Origin: Ceratobasidium sp. AG-K
Taxonomy: Eukaryota > Basidiomycota > Agaricomycetes > Cantharellales > Ceratobasidiaceae
Direction: 5' to 3'
NCBI GenBank assembly: GCA_037039685.1
Contig: JAWNGF010000003.1
Location: forward strand, 3,818,571-3,882,570
DNA length: 64,000 nucleotides
The notes beneath the pieces are model-generated. The model had not been told where the DNA came from. It did not search any database and saw nothing but the letters and a program-made list of their open reading frames with translations. Shown in pieces: positions 23,083 through 34,715 of the stretch; within the stretch, counting starts at the first letter, position 1, and the number at the start of each line of letters is the position of its first letter. Position numbers and translations under genes: made by a program.

Positions 23083-25878
23083 ATGGCTTCAGGACAGAAG
23101 GTCATCGGGCGGCACGAGGTGTTCGAATACACCTATCGCATGGGACCAGCGGCCGAAGAGCGGAAACGCATCAAGCTCGTGGTCATCCAGCGTCGAGAAC
23201 AGCGTCGCAAATCGCAGATTGGTGTCTCCAAGCATCTCGGCACTCCTGTCCGTCTTCGTGTCAATCTTCACCGGGCGCAATATGGAGTGAGTACACTTTT
23301 CCTATTGTTTTTCTCTAATTTATTGGTCGTGTAGGACCCAGAAATTGTCTCTGGCAGTCGACATGTCCCAATTACTTTACGACGAAAAGCCAAGCCAGCG
23401 CCAAATACGACTGTGCTCCGACATGCTCCCCGTGCTCCCGCTAAGACCGTGGTTCGAGCTCCGGCCTCCCCCTCTCCCCCGCCACCTCCTGGACCAACTC
23501 GAATTGAACTTGTGGATAGCCCAGTAGGGAGCTATGTCGATGATCCGCCGCCACCAATCGTCGTAGTCCCGCCTTCTCAGAGTCCCACGCCTGAACCGCC
23601 GACTACGACGCTCGTCCGGACTCCCTCGGGCTCAAGCATCGGTCGAAAGCCCAAACGGTCCAACTCGATTACTTCGGGATTTCGCCGATTTCCGAGTCTG
23701 ATGGGCATGATTAGGCGAAACAGCAAAAGCTCGACTCCGCCTAGTGTTGCTGCGTCTGAAGAGCAGCATGTTATTGTCCCAGGAAACTACTTTGACCGAG
23801 ATTTGCCTCAGACGCCCGAAAGTCTTGTGATTGTGGAGGAACGAGAGGCAAGTGAGCTATCGACTTGTCTCGATTCATACTCACTCAATTACAGTCCGAG
23901 CTTGGCTCTCCCATTGGCACGTCTGTGCGGTACGGTCCTCCCTCGGTGGCAGACACCAGCATCAGCCGCAGACGCCCTCCTCCAACGGTGAGTTTTATCG
24001 CACTACAGACCAGCCACGAAGTATTCACGCATCAGTAGGTCGAATCCATTGGGTCAAGCCGCTCTGGCCGTTCCCGAAACAAACTGATCAAAGTAGGTCC
24101 TCATCAATCCCTTGAACGTGTTTTAACGTCCCTGTTTCAATAGCCCCCACCGCATCAAGTCCCCCTTCCCGACTCGCTGCGCCATTCGGGCGGAACAGGG
24201 ACAGTCGCGAGCGGATACCCAGCGCACGTTCGCCAATCCGCCGAATACGAGCCTGCCCGGAGCGTGACGAGCAGACACACGGGTGAACGGTAAGTCTCGA
24301 TGCTCACCCGAAGATCCTCGAGTCTAATTGCATTTTCGTCTGGTTACTTCTTCCGGTGGCATTGTGGGGCCTGCTGGTTTGGAATGCGCTTTGCGGTGTG
24401 GTGGGGTTGGTGTCGGGGGTCTGCTTGTCTGGACTCGACGCGGCGTGCTGGGCTCGTGCTGGGGTGACTTGTCCTCGATTGTTGACCGAGAAGGTTGATC
24501 ACCGGTCCAGAGTACGCCGAGTCGTACTTGCACGACTCGCCTTCAGCGCGTTCACGATCCTTGCACAATGAATCCGCCAAGGGCAGGTGAGTTGTCCAGA
24601 CTCGAGCTCAGGCAGCTACTTATACCCGCGTGAACAGGTCAATTCATGACGGAGCCTCAGCTCGTAGCCATAATCGATCTCTTCACGACCTTTCCCAACA
24701 TAACCGATCTGCGCACGACCTTTCTCAGCATAGCCGTTCCGTTCACGATCTAAGCATGCGTACCCCTTCTCGCCATTCACACGAAGCCTCGGTTCGCGAT
24801 GGTTCGTTCCGTGACGGAATTTCGCTGCACGAACTCGGCGGCGCGCCCTCACTACGTGGAGAGTCCATTCGGGACCCATCAATTCGTGAACATTCTGTCC
24901 GAGATGCATCGATCCGGGACCCATCAATTCGCGAACACTCACTCCGGGGCGGCGGATCCATCCGAGACGGCGGTCTGTACTCTCCCGGCGTGTCGGTGCG
25001 TGAAGTCCTCAGTGACGGAGACCGCGAAAACGACCACGCCTATGACTATGAACGTGGTTCACATCTGCACTCGCGTGTTGCCTCGCCGTCGCTACACGCC
25101 CCTTCGACCCGAGTCGCATCTCCAAATTATTATCGTGACGGCAGTCCGTCGATTCATGCTCCTTCGCATCGGGCCATGTCGCCCTCGGTCCTTGCGCCGT
25201 CTCATAGGGGAGCCTCGCCTTCTCTTCACGCTCCGTCGTATCGTGGAGCCTCGCCGTCTTTGCACGCGCCGTCGAGGGGGGCCTCTCCCTCGTTACATGA
25301 CCCGTCGATCCGGGGTGGGTCGCCTCCTGTCTCGATGCACGCCCCTTCCGAGAGGTCGCGTGTCGCTCCGAGTGTAGTTAGCAGCAAGTACCCTCCGGTG
25401 AGTTCAGATTTATTCAGGAATTCGAAATATTGACATTTTCATAGTCCTCTATGAACGGCCGACATAATGGTTCCAATGGATTCGGCCGACCCAAGTCCCC
25501 ATTGAGTGCTAGTGGTTCGAGCCACGCTTCGAGCCGAAGGACAAACGGTCCTAGGGTATGTTTGTGTATTTAATTTGGGGACTCTGTTGACGCCTATTTA
25601 GGGACCTGACATTACGGCCGTTCCATTGCCTCCCCAATCTGTCGTGAGCGCAGCCACAACGCGAAACGGTCTCAAGTCGCCACTAGTACGCACTGCATTT
25701 TCTTTTTAACCGCCCGTCCTCATCTCCCTTCTAGTCTCGCGTCGCGTCGCCGCCCATTAGCGAAGCCCCAATCATCCCGTCGAGGTCGGCGCCAAGTGTG
25801 GATGGATCCTATAGGAGCGGGAGAGCATCAGAGGCACGGACAACTCCCCGCTCCAATACGAGTCGTAGACGTATCTAA
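23083..25878 (+). CDS. Unknown Ser/His/Arg repeat-rich protein
   Basis: The ATG at 23083 opens MASGQKVIGRHEVFEYTYRMG, a basic N-terminal region (EERKRIKLVVIQRREQRRKS) with no domain I can name. After an intron come Pro-rich exons (about 23340-23850) and then, from about 24490, a long low-complexity region. It holds HDLSQHNRS-type units, SIRDPSIREHSV-type pentads and SPSLHAPSxRGA units. The last exon ends at 25878 (RSNTSRRRI). It is probably disordered and rich in phospho-acceptor serines. It lies just upstream of the Smr-domain coding region, which lacks its own start, so both may belong to one gene. Confidence 0.5.
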
Positions 25879-26003
25879 CTGACGTGTTTTTGTTTTATTT
25901 TGGGTTCATGTGCTTTGTGCTATGCTGTTGTACCGGGGTGCTACGATAACGAACGTTTGCCACTGAAACGCGGGGATTACTGCCATGAACATGGATAAAT
26001 AGC

Positions 26004-27550
26004 TCCCATATCAGGCCACGCTTCCACCATCGACCTACGCGCCGAGCGCTATTTCCAGGGCACCAAGCGCCGCAGCGATATCCCGAGCTCCGAGCGCAGC
26101 TGGGTCTCGAATTCCGATATCTTCCAGGGCCCCGAGTGCAGCTGGAGTTCCAACTGCCCCTAGTGCAGGGACATTCCACAGTGCAGTGAGTGAAGCGCCC
26201 TCGAGAGCCCCAAGCGCCGCCGGAACACATATCACTCGAGCGCCGAGCGCTGCTGGGGTTCCCCTTCCTTCCAGCGTGGGAACGCGCACTGTCTATGCTC
26301 CGAGCGAGAGTGGCTATTCTCGTGCCCCCAGCGCCGCCGGACCACGTATTACTCGAGTACCAAGCGCTGCCGGAGTGGCTCTTCCCCCCAGTGTCGCAGG
26401 GTCAACTATCTATGCTCCTAGTACAATCGGTCGTGCGCGTTCCCCGAGCGTCGCCGGGACCCAGATCGCTCGGGCGCCGAGTGCCGCTGGGGTGCCCCTT
26501 CCACCAAGTGTCGTGGGGTCGCCCACCGTTTACGCACCTAGCGCGCGTGGGCATTCTCGTGCTCCTAGCGTTGCGGGAACGCAAATTACTCGAGCGACGA
26601 GCGCAGCAAGAGTTCCTCTCCCAGCAAGCGTCGTCGGAGGTTCAACCGTATACGCACCCAGTGTGGCCGGACACTCTCGCGCTCCCAGTGCAGCTGGCAT
26701 TTCACGCGCCCCAAGTGCCGCGGGACCACGCATCACTCGTGTACCCAGTGCAGCGGGGACCCACCGTCAAGCGCCGAGCGTCTCCGTCTCCCAACGCATC
26801 CCGCCAAGCGTCATTGGATCCCAACGCGTTCCACCGAGCATCACAGGGTCCGCTCCGAGCCGACACACGCCCCCGCCCGAATCCGAGTTCCTTCCCGCCC
26901 AGTCAGATATCGCACCCGAGTCGGAATCGCATGGCGGACAGGCCCTACGTGCTCAGGCCCGGCTCGAAGGCGACAAGATGGGAATGTTTTTCCAAATGGC
27001 GCAGCAGGCGCACAAGGACGGTGACGGCGCACGGGCCAAGGAACTCTCGGACATTGGGCGCCAGCACCAGGTGCGCATGCAGGAATTGAACGCTGAGGCT
27101 GCGTCGCAGATTTTCAAGGGTGAGTGGCACGGTTGTATTAATGACTTGATTCTCATCTTGTGAGCAGAAAAGAACGCCGGTCGTGACGAGAACGAGATTG
27201 ATCTTCATGGTAAATATTAATTGGATTTCCTGTTCGGATAGAGCTGATTCGTTTGTAGGCCTCTACGTAAAAGAGGCTCTCGTCCGACTTAGCCAATTCA
27301 TTCGCGAAGCACCCCGATCCGGACAGACTTCTCTGCGCATCATTACCGGCAAAGGCCTTCACTCGGATCGCGGCGAGGCGCAGATCATTCCCGCTGTCGA
27401 AGGGTCACTTAGAACGTACGTACTTCCCCACCCGAATATTTAATTTTACCTAAATCGCCATATAGCAAGGGCCTCCGTCACCACACGGACGAATCCAACG
27501 CGGGCGTCATCGTCGTCGAGCTCGGCCCACGATCTCCGGTTTCCGACTAG
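26004..27550 (+). CDS. DUF1771-Smr domain protein with APSAAG repeats (start not found)
   Basis: The C-terminal part is a clear DUF1771 block (LRAQARLEGDKMGMFFQMAQ ... ELSDIGRQHQ) followed by an Smr domain (ENEIDLHG, LYVKEALVRLSQFI, LRIITGKGLHSD). Smr domains are nucleases or nucleic-acid-binding modules, and fungal DUF1771-Smr proteins are linked to mRNA cleavage on stalled ribosomes. About 280 residues of tandem RAPSAAGxxITR/VYAPS repeats precede it. The frame is open from 26004 but contains no ATG before the DUF1771 block, so an upstream exon must supply the start. An acceptor CATATCAG at about 26012 fits. The last exon ends in LGPRSPVSD at 27550. The LDxH motif is replaced by IDLHG and the TGKG motif is intact. 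Confidence 0.7.
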
Positions 27551-28315
27551 ACATACATACAGCATTTCACTTCGTTTCAGCATACTCACATACCATTTCA
27601 TCGTTAATCATGCACATCATGTCCATAATGTTCACTCACACCATACATTCCCATCACGCTATCCCATATCCTAGGCATTTCCAACCAGTCACGCTTTCAC
27701 CCACCCACCCACGTAACGTCTCGTTCATGCAACCTTTATGTATTATACGCTTTACTTGCTTTCCTGCAATGGATATATTGCTCCTCGAAATCGCAGATCT
27801 CTGAGTTCTGGGGCTACGTGAAATGCTGCGGCTGAGTGTGACACTTGCCCTGAAACACTGAAGCCCAGGGATAAAACAGATGGCTCGCACAGCATAAAAT
27901 GTCTATGGTGCCGTAAGCATGCATGTTTCACCAAAACTAGACACTCGATACTTGAAATAGTGTCGCACTTCCTTCACGCGCATGGATGTGTGTTATCTCC
28001 GGTAACATCAGCACAAGGACCCGGCGATTGCTTGCTGCTAAACTGGGGTTGTTGCAAGGGCGCTTGTATCGGACCACTCAAATCCTTAGTTGACTGGCGA
28101 TACCGCGAAACGGGCAATATGACTCCCTTTGACTATCATCTCGCTGACAAGTTCTTATATTCAAAAATGATTGATTATTCACGTTTTTTTTGACACTGTG
28201 GTCATGACTGAATATCATCGACCAGGTAGGTATGAGGAGCCTATCGACGAGCAGAGGCTGGATCCAATTACTTTATTACAACGGAATGTACATAGCTAGA
28301 GCGCGTCGTATTTCC
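27551..28315. other. Intergenic
   Basis: No supported gene or repeat. Short open frames here have no recognisable content. Confidence 0.5.
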
Positions 28316-28827
28316 CTAGTTCAACTTGCCCTCCTCCAGCAGTTCCAGCGTCACCTTGATGCTCTGTTCAACCGCTTCCTTTCCACCCGCCTTAAACGCT
28401 GCGTGCCGAGTCGCCTCGGCTTCGCTGCCAGGCTCAATATCAGGGAGCGGCCAGACAAACGTAAAGGTCATGCACAGGTTATCGTCCGAGTCTTTTGCGA
28501 GTATATTATTCACTTGCACCCCAGTGTTCGACCTGAACTCCACCTGCACATAACAATTAGTGCTCAGGTCTAAGCATAGAGTGAAGTCAGACTTACAAGT
28601 GTGGGCTTGTAGAACACCACGTCTTCGACCATTTCGGCGCCGTTCTTGAGAGCGACTTTGCGCTTGAGCGTGGTCGGAGTCTCCTCGAGAACATCGCACT
28701 GAGCGATGGCGGCGACGAACTTGCCGGGTGCACGAGCTTTGATGCGCAGCGCCTCGAAGGCTTGATCCCAAGTGATTTTGGAGTCCTTGGGGAAGGAAGC
28801 AGTATAAGCGTAGTGGTAGACAGACAT
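28316..28827 (-). CDS. AtaL-like (DUF1857) protein, left copy
   Basis: A small SRPBCC-type protein resembling the AtaL/DUF1857 family, whose members occur in fungal secondary-metabolite clusters and elsewhere. No reaction has been assigned to this one. The ATG at 28827 starts MSVYHYAYTASFPKDSKITW. Exon 1 ends in VVFYKPTL, an intron with GTAAGT and TGTGCAG follows, then VEFRSNTGVQVNNILAKDS, ending EEGKLN at 28316. The spliced protein is about 150 residues, a normal size for the family. The protein sequence is identical to that of the right copy. The two are divergently transcribed. Confidence 0.8.
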
Positions 28828-28945
28828 GGTAGGTAAGAGTGGTGTTGGATAATAGTTGAGAGAGTACGTTGATGCTGTGGTTGAGAATTGGTTGAGCTGT
28901 TATATAGACTAGGATGCGCGCATACAGCGCGGAGAATGGGCCAAT
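28316..28945 (-). repeat. Left arm of 630-bp inverted repeat
   Basis: The reverse complement of 29200-29829, with equal length and no indel seen. It covers promoter, both exons, the intron and the stop codon of the AtaL-like gene. The only differences I found are two bases at the inner edge (GGCC versus GGTT context) and one silent change four codons from the end. Confidence 0.9.
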
Positions 28946-29199
28946 GAGCAACGAGTTGAGTTATTCAGCTCAAGTGAGGCCACGTAAGTAACACAATCCT
29001 GGCCGCGCATCCTTCCATGTAAGCTCTGATACTCGCGGCGTGCCGGAACGAAATTTCGTGCATCACTATGACAGAGTCTCTTGGCACGAGCAGAACTGAA
29101 GCCCGCGGTGATGAATTTGATATTATATTTCTAATGCCGCATCCAGGGCGGCGTTACTCATTGGACCCTAGCACGGCTGAGTAATTTACCTCGTCATTG
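28946..29199. other. Unique spacer of the inverted repeat
   Basis: 254 bp of single-copy sequence between the two arms. It lies between the divergent promoters and shows no coding pattern. Confidence 0.7.
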
Positions 29200-29829
29200 A
29201 TTGGTTCATTCTCCGCGCTGTATGCGCGCATCCTAGTCTATATAACAGCTCAACCAATTCTCAACCACAGCATCAACGTACTCTCTCAACTATTATCCAA
29301 CACCACTCTTACCTACCATGTCTGTCTACCACTACGCTTATACTGCTTCCTTCCCCAAGGACTCCAAAATCACTTGGGATCAAGCCTTCGAGGCGCTGCG
29401 CATCAAAGCTCGTGCACCCGGCAAGTTCGTCGCCGCCATCGCTCAGTGCGATGTTCTCGAGGAGACTCCGACCACGCTCAAGCGCAAAGTCGCTCTCAAG
29501 AACGGCGCCGAAATGGTCGAAGACGTGGTGTTCTACAAGCCCACACTTGTAAGTCTGACTTCACTCTATGCTTAGACCTGAGCACTAATTGTTATGTGCA
29601 GGTGGAGTTCAGGTCGAACACTGGGGTGCAAGTGAATAATATACTCGCAAAAGACTCGGACGATAACCTGTGCATGACCTTTACGTTTGTCTGGCCGCTC
29701 CCTGATATTGAGCCTGGCAGCGAAGCCGAGGCGACTCGGCACGCAGCGTTTAAGGCGGGTGGAAAGGAAGCGGTTGAACAGAGCATCAAGGTGACGCTGG
29801 AACTGCTGGAGGAGGGCAAGCTGAACTAG
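29200..29829 (+). repeat. Right arm of 630-bp inverted repeat
   Basis: Mirror of 28316-28945. Identity stops immediately after the stop codon at 29829 on one side and near 29200 on the other, so the duplicated block is one gene with about 118 bp of its promoter. Confidence 0.9.
29318..29829 (+). CDS. AtaL-like (DUF1857) protein, right copy
   Basis: ATG at 29318. Same two-exon structure and same protein as the left copy, with the intron just after the codons for KPTL. The shared upstream region contains TATATAAC about 80 bp before the ATG. The Zn2Cys6 gene downstream is in the same direction, but nothing in the sequence links them functionally. Confidence 0.8.
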
Positions 29830-30062
29830 ATGGGGGTACCAGATTGCAGCGAATGATGTACCGTGGTGATTATATAATAGAACCCAACCTCCCTTGACTC
29901 AACGCCGGGCTTGAACGAAGTGCCCAATACAGCATGTGCATTTATCTAGTTCCAGTGGTCTGGCTTGGTGTTAGATTTCATCACGTGATCCAGGGAGGGC
30001 CTTTGTGGCGACCACCAAGTTATTGTTTTTGCTTTTAACTCTATCACTCGCAACGAATGTAC

Positions 30063-32391
30063 ATGTCCACCAAAGGTATAAGGTCAAAAACTGGGTGCAT
30101 GACATGCAAAAATAGGTCCGCGTCAATACATTTATTTTCTCGCGACATAGGCTTGACGATCTCGCAGACGGAAGAAGTGCGATGAAACCCGACCAGTGTG
30201 CGAGCGATGCACAAAGGCAGGCATGACTTGCCTCGGGTACTCGTACCTCGACAACCAAAGTAAACAAACTGCACGAATCAGGTCAAAGGCTGCCATGCGC
30301 GTTGCGGCGGTGGCCTCCAACGTAGACAATCTAACTCAAGCAGGTTCATCCCAACCATACCCCTCGGCAGCGTGCACGATAAACCTCGAAACAGAATCTC
30401 AATGTACCATACCTGAACAGCATACCCTGGAATCTCCTACATCTCGTCTCACGCGAGACCAGGCGTATTACACAACAAATGAGGATAATTTCCAGAAATT
30501 CCTTGCTGGAATCTCCCCTAACGAAATCGTGTCGGGCGACGCTGTGTATGACTTCTCAGTCTTTTCCACCGTTCAACGCTGCTCGCCCGCCTCCCTTTCG
30601 TCCAGATGGGACAGAGGCTTGATGTCGCGCGAGGACCCGAACTTGGACAGCACAAGCAATACGACGTCCTTTGCGGTGCCTGGCCCATCTGCTCTACGGG
30701 ACTCGTCTCGCACTTTGGATCGACGGTCGAATCTTCAGTTTCCCAATGTACCCTACTCTAACCTTGCACTATCACCACCCCTGACAACCGGGCAGGCGAG
30801 CCTATTCAACGCTTTACTTGACCCAGGCCAACCGCCATTAGGCCTTGCTCCTCTTGTTCCGCCGACATCTATGCAGGACGGCAGTGCGGCCCACGGTACA
30901 CAAGAATCCCAATTGCTGCCCTCAAACTCTGGAAAAGACGACGATGAAGTGGCGAAAAACGAGGACTCCGACCCTGAGGATATCAAAGAAATTGTTTGCG
31001 GAACGCTGGCATTAGATTCCACTGTCCAGAGCAACTCGCTACCATTCGTGCTTCAAAGTTGTACGTCCATTCTTTTGATATGTAGAATTGTTCTCACACT
31101 TTGGGGTTTAGATGCCAATTGGATGACCAACATGGTTTTCGAACCGTTAAGGCTAGCATCTAGGTTAAAAAATCGGATTACAGGCCGCTTTGTTCACTCG
31201 GAAGACTCACGGATTAGTGTAACTATGTTTGCCGGTCTACTACATGCTATGTGGAAAAAGAGGGTGGTGGCAGCTGACTATATGGCGATTGCTTCGCTGC
31301 TCGGACAGCGCGTGAGAGGCCGTGTAACTCAAGCTTGCTCAGAGCTACAGCTGGTTGCGAAGGATGGTGATGATGTGAATCAGGCACTATATGAATCGAT
31401 AGAGGTGTGTTCCCTCTTAAACGTAGCAATCCTTCTCATCGTGGAGTGTTTGCAGATGATATCAATACTATGTGTGACTGCTCCCTCGTGGTCACCCTAC
31501 ACACTTCTCAAAGACACAGCCCCTCTCTTCCTTCGTGCATGTCCCGAACCACTAAACGAACCCATTGACCTCCCCAAGAAGTTTCTTCACTCGGATGTCG
31601 ACCTCCGTCACTTCATAGTTCTCGATGTGATTATGAGTGTTTCCTACTGTCAACCTATGCTTTTTCGATACAAGATTGACTACGACCCCGATCTTACTTA
31701 CGCAACCTTTGCAACTGAGACCAAGGGGTTCCAATGGTTGAGTGGTGTACCTGACCACATTGTATTCCTGCTAGCACGAATGAACGTGCTGCGCGTTGAT
31801 CATGGACCGAATGTCGACCCAGTTATTGTAGCCAGCCTTGCGGAAGAGCTGCAAGGCTTTAAACCTAACCTTAGTGTTTCGACTGATGCGTATCTTACCA
31901 TCGCAAGGTTAGCGGTACAAGAATGTTGGAGGCTCGCAGCATTTGTGTACTTATACATGGTGAGCCACAGGTTGTAGAATCAGTCGACCAGTGTTATTCA
32001 CTTGGATGTAGGGACTAGGCGGTGCGAATTCGACGGATCCTCGAGTTAAAAAAGTTTATAAGAGCTTCATGCGGCTCCTTGAGAGAACTAAACCTGGCAG
32101 AACCCCTGATGCATTTTTGATTGGCCCAATATTGTTGGTATGTGCCTCGGCTAGAGCTTGCTACTCAACTTACACTCTATTCAGGCGGGCGTTGCATCTC
32201 GGAACGAGCGTGAACGAGCTTTGATTCGCGGTCGGTTGCTTGGGCTCCAAGAATGTGCACACACCGGCACGTGCGGGAACGACGTAGTCCTGGTCTTGAA
32301 CGATATATGGGCTCGGTCGGGCATCAAAAGGCGACCAGCTGTCTGGGACGATTTGAGAGTTGGATACGCAAAGATTTTGGGATACGGATGA
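30063..32391 (+). CDS. Zn2Cys6 transcription factor
   Basis: A fungal binuclear zinc cluster regulator. The ATG at 30063 gives MSTKGIRSKTGCMTCKNR. After a short intron (30111-30160) the cluster completes as RKKCDETRPVCERCTKAGMTC, matching CX2CX6CX6CX2CX6C. A Ser/Pro-rich linker, an acidic stretch (KDDDEVAKNEDSDPED) and a C-terminal helical region of the Fungal_trans_2 type follow. The last exon ends GYAKILGYG at 32391. The first donor (GTCCGC) is unusual. Target genes are not known. The adjacent AtaL-like genes are candidates only by position. Confidence 0.85.
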
Positions 32392-33340
32392 TTTATATGC
32401 GTCCGCGTCCGGGTAGAACCTGCGTCTGTATTATTGCTTAATTAGATAGCGCTTAAACTCTGGTTTATTCCTGGTGTGCCCCTCCGTGTCGGTTTCATCT
32501 GTCCGCTAGCGAGCATAAAAGAAATATACTATACGAGAGAACTCTAACTGGATACCAATGCACCACCGCCTCTATTCTATTCAGCCAAATTTGGCCTCGT
32601 TGCATACTTCTGTCCTGCTCGGACAGGGGTCCATTAGTTACTTGTGTGCGTAAATTCGTCTCATTCAGCATCGCCACTGAACCCATTCATGAACTAAACA
32701 ACATACACTTGTATAACTTGGACTTAAACCTAGCTAGGCCTAGGTTACGGTTGGTAATTACCGTGAACATAATGCATAAACCACTCAAGAAGACTAAACA
32801 AGCCGCATATATGAACTAACATCACCGGGGTTTGGTCTATTAGTATGATAATGGGTTGGAGTGATGAACTAGCGGATATCCTCTTGTGGATTACCTGGAA
32901 GGTCTTAGACTCCGAATAGCTTGGATCTATTTTAGTCCAAGTCTATTCTCTGTTGGCCTGACGCCACGTGAGACATGATACATGATGGTCGGTAGGCAGC
33001 CCGACTCTGGCACCCTCCACTTAAAGTGCTGGCCTTTCACCTCCACTCCGTCCGCATTGCCCAACGAGCGTTTATACAGGCTGGAAGGATTACTGGCGAC
33101 CAGTCCTGGCAACGCGGACCAGTGGTAATTGTCCCTCCGCTTGCCCGCCGCCTCATTCACCCCACCTGTGCATCCGACAGTAATCTCCTCCTTCCTCCAC
33201 TGAATGGCAGGCCAGTGTCCTGAGATGGCTCCAGTTCCTCACATGAGTTTAACTGTATATCCCCCAGTTCGTACCACCGTTATCCAAACGAGATGAAGCG
33301 CAGGAAGGGATGCGTATAGGACCCGCTGGCGTCGGCCATG
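32392..33340. other. Intergenic
   Basis: Nothing recognised. AT-rich around 32690-32900, with no open frame of note. Confidence 0.5.
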
Positions 33341-34567
33341 TTAGGTTTTGCTGTTATGCTTATAAACCCGACTAAATGCAAGAACATACGAACGCATCAG
33401 CATATCCAATCCCATTGACCCTGCGATCATACTAATTAGCTTCGAATCGAAAGTAATTGTAGATACAATATTGGTTATTATCTGCCCATACTTCTCCGCT
33501 TCAACCCGGCGACAATCCCGTGAGTATACATAACATTTGGTAAGGTTTAAAACTCGGATCGAAGCTACGCAGATTGCTCCTCGAAAGTAGCCAGGGCCAA
33601 TACTGCAGTCTATCAGGTGTAAGGTCCCTAGGCCAGAGAATTGAAATTTACGCAACCTTGAGCTAGCTCTCAAAATTACCAGTAGTTGGGAGTCTGTAAG
33701 AGTGAGCCTTTTGTGGGATGAAACGAGACGGAGCTCAATTAGCCCACGGTACGTAAGGCTCGTCCAGGGGAAATATGACCTGGTCAGTCGTAATACTATG
33801 ACTGAAAGCAAGATGAGATGTATCAAAGCTCTCGCGTGGTGAGAAAACCAGAGATCCAACACGGGCTGTGATGGATTCGAGTAGTGCATCTCGAGCCGCC
33901 TCAAGATTGAGATGCTGGAACCTGGTAATTGATTCACTGGATATAACGTGGGGCTCTAGGGCTAAGGGGTCTGCCCGAGCGGCAAAGACTGTCGCGCGCG
34001 CAATGAGGCGTGTATAGTAGTCGGCATCGTGAAAGGGAACAATTTCGAGGCGAGACTAAAGCGCGTGCGAGGATAAGGCAATATGGCGCCAATGTGAACA
34101 GACATGAGGTAACACTTCAGGGTACCTTGGAGAGATAGGAGATAAGAATTGATGGTTTTCAAAGTAGCTTGGCTGGGCTTCATGAACCAGTTCCAAATGC
34201 GGACTAAAATATCGAATGGGAGCTGGTGAATGGGTGCGTTTGCAGGTATTATGTTTTTTGTCCGCATGAGAGCTGCTTTGGCCAGACCTAGTGTCTTCTC
34301 GCCAGACGAAATCAGCTCAAGCTCTCTTTCGATTGCTCCAGAAAATCCTTTTACCACGTTTTTGGGGTCAAAGCCGTCGATAACAGAGGCGCATACAGCT
34401 GCATATTGCACCAGAGTAGTACTTAGTCGATTACCCCCAATTTGAAGTTGCTCTAGATCTATCATGCTGGGAATAAGGATCTCGAGTTTGGGTGGAGAAT
34501 TTGGCTGGAGTAATGAAATGTAACTGGCCGGCAAGCGCCGGATCTCACGGCTAAACCAAGTTACCAT
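33341..34567 (-). pseudogene. F-box protein relic
   Basis: The minus strand keeps pieces of an agaricomycete F-box gene in more than one frame. IHQLPFDILVRIWNWFM (near 34230) is the F-box helix. VLPHVCSHWRHIALSSHAL (near 34100) is the next typical block but lies in another frame and runs into a stop. A third segment (33937-33341) holds LRR-like sequence (LRASSRLRKFQFSGLGTLHL). Upstream of the F-box, FSGAIERELELISSGEKTLG fits the usual coiled N-terminus. At least one frame break and one stop interrupt it, so it is probably not functional. Confidence 0.55.
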
Positions 34568-34715
34568 TCGTAAACATACTGAGGGCCTGCAGGAAACGGA
34601 GATGCGGTGACCAGCTCTTGTTCAACTTCACGCGGTAAAGTCGTAGTCATCATATATATATATTTCCATCTTAAATATCGCGTATTACTCGCTAGACTCA
34701 TATCACTGCCAACCA

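Noticed and set aside
28316..29829. Two 210-residue ORFs running across the AtaL-like promoter, first exon and second exon
   Set aside because: They exist only because the second-exon frame stays open upstream through the intron and first exon in the wrong frame. The spliced DUF1857 protein explains the coding signal.
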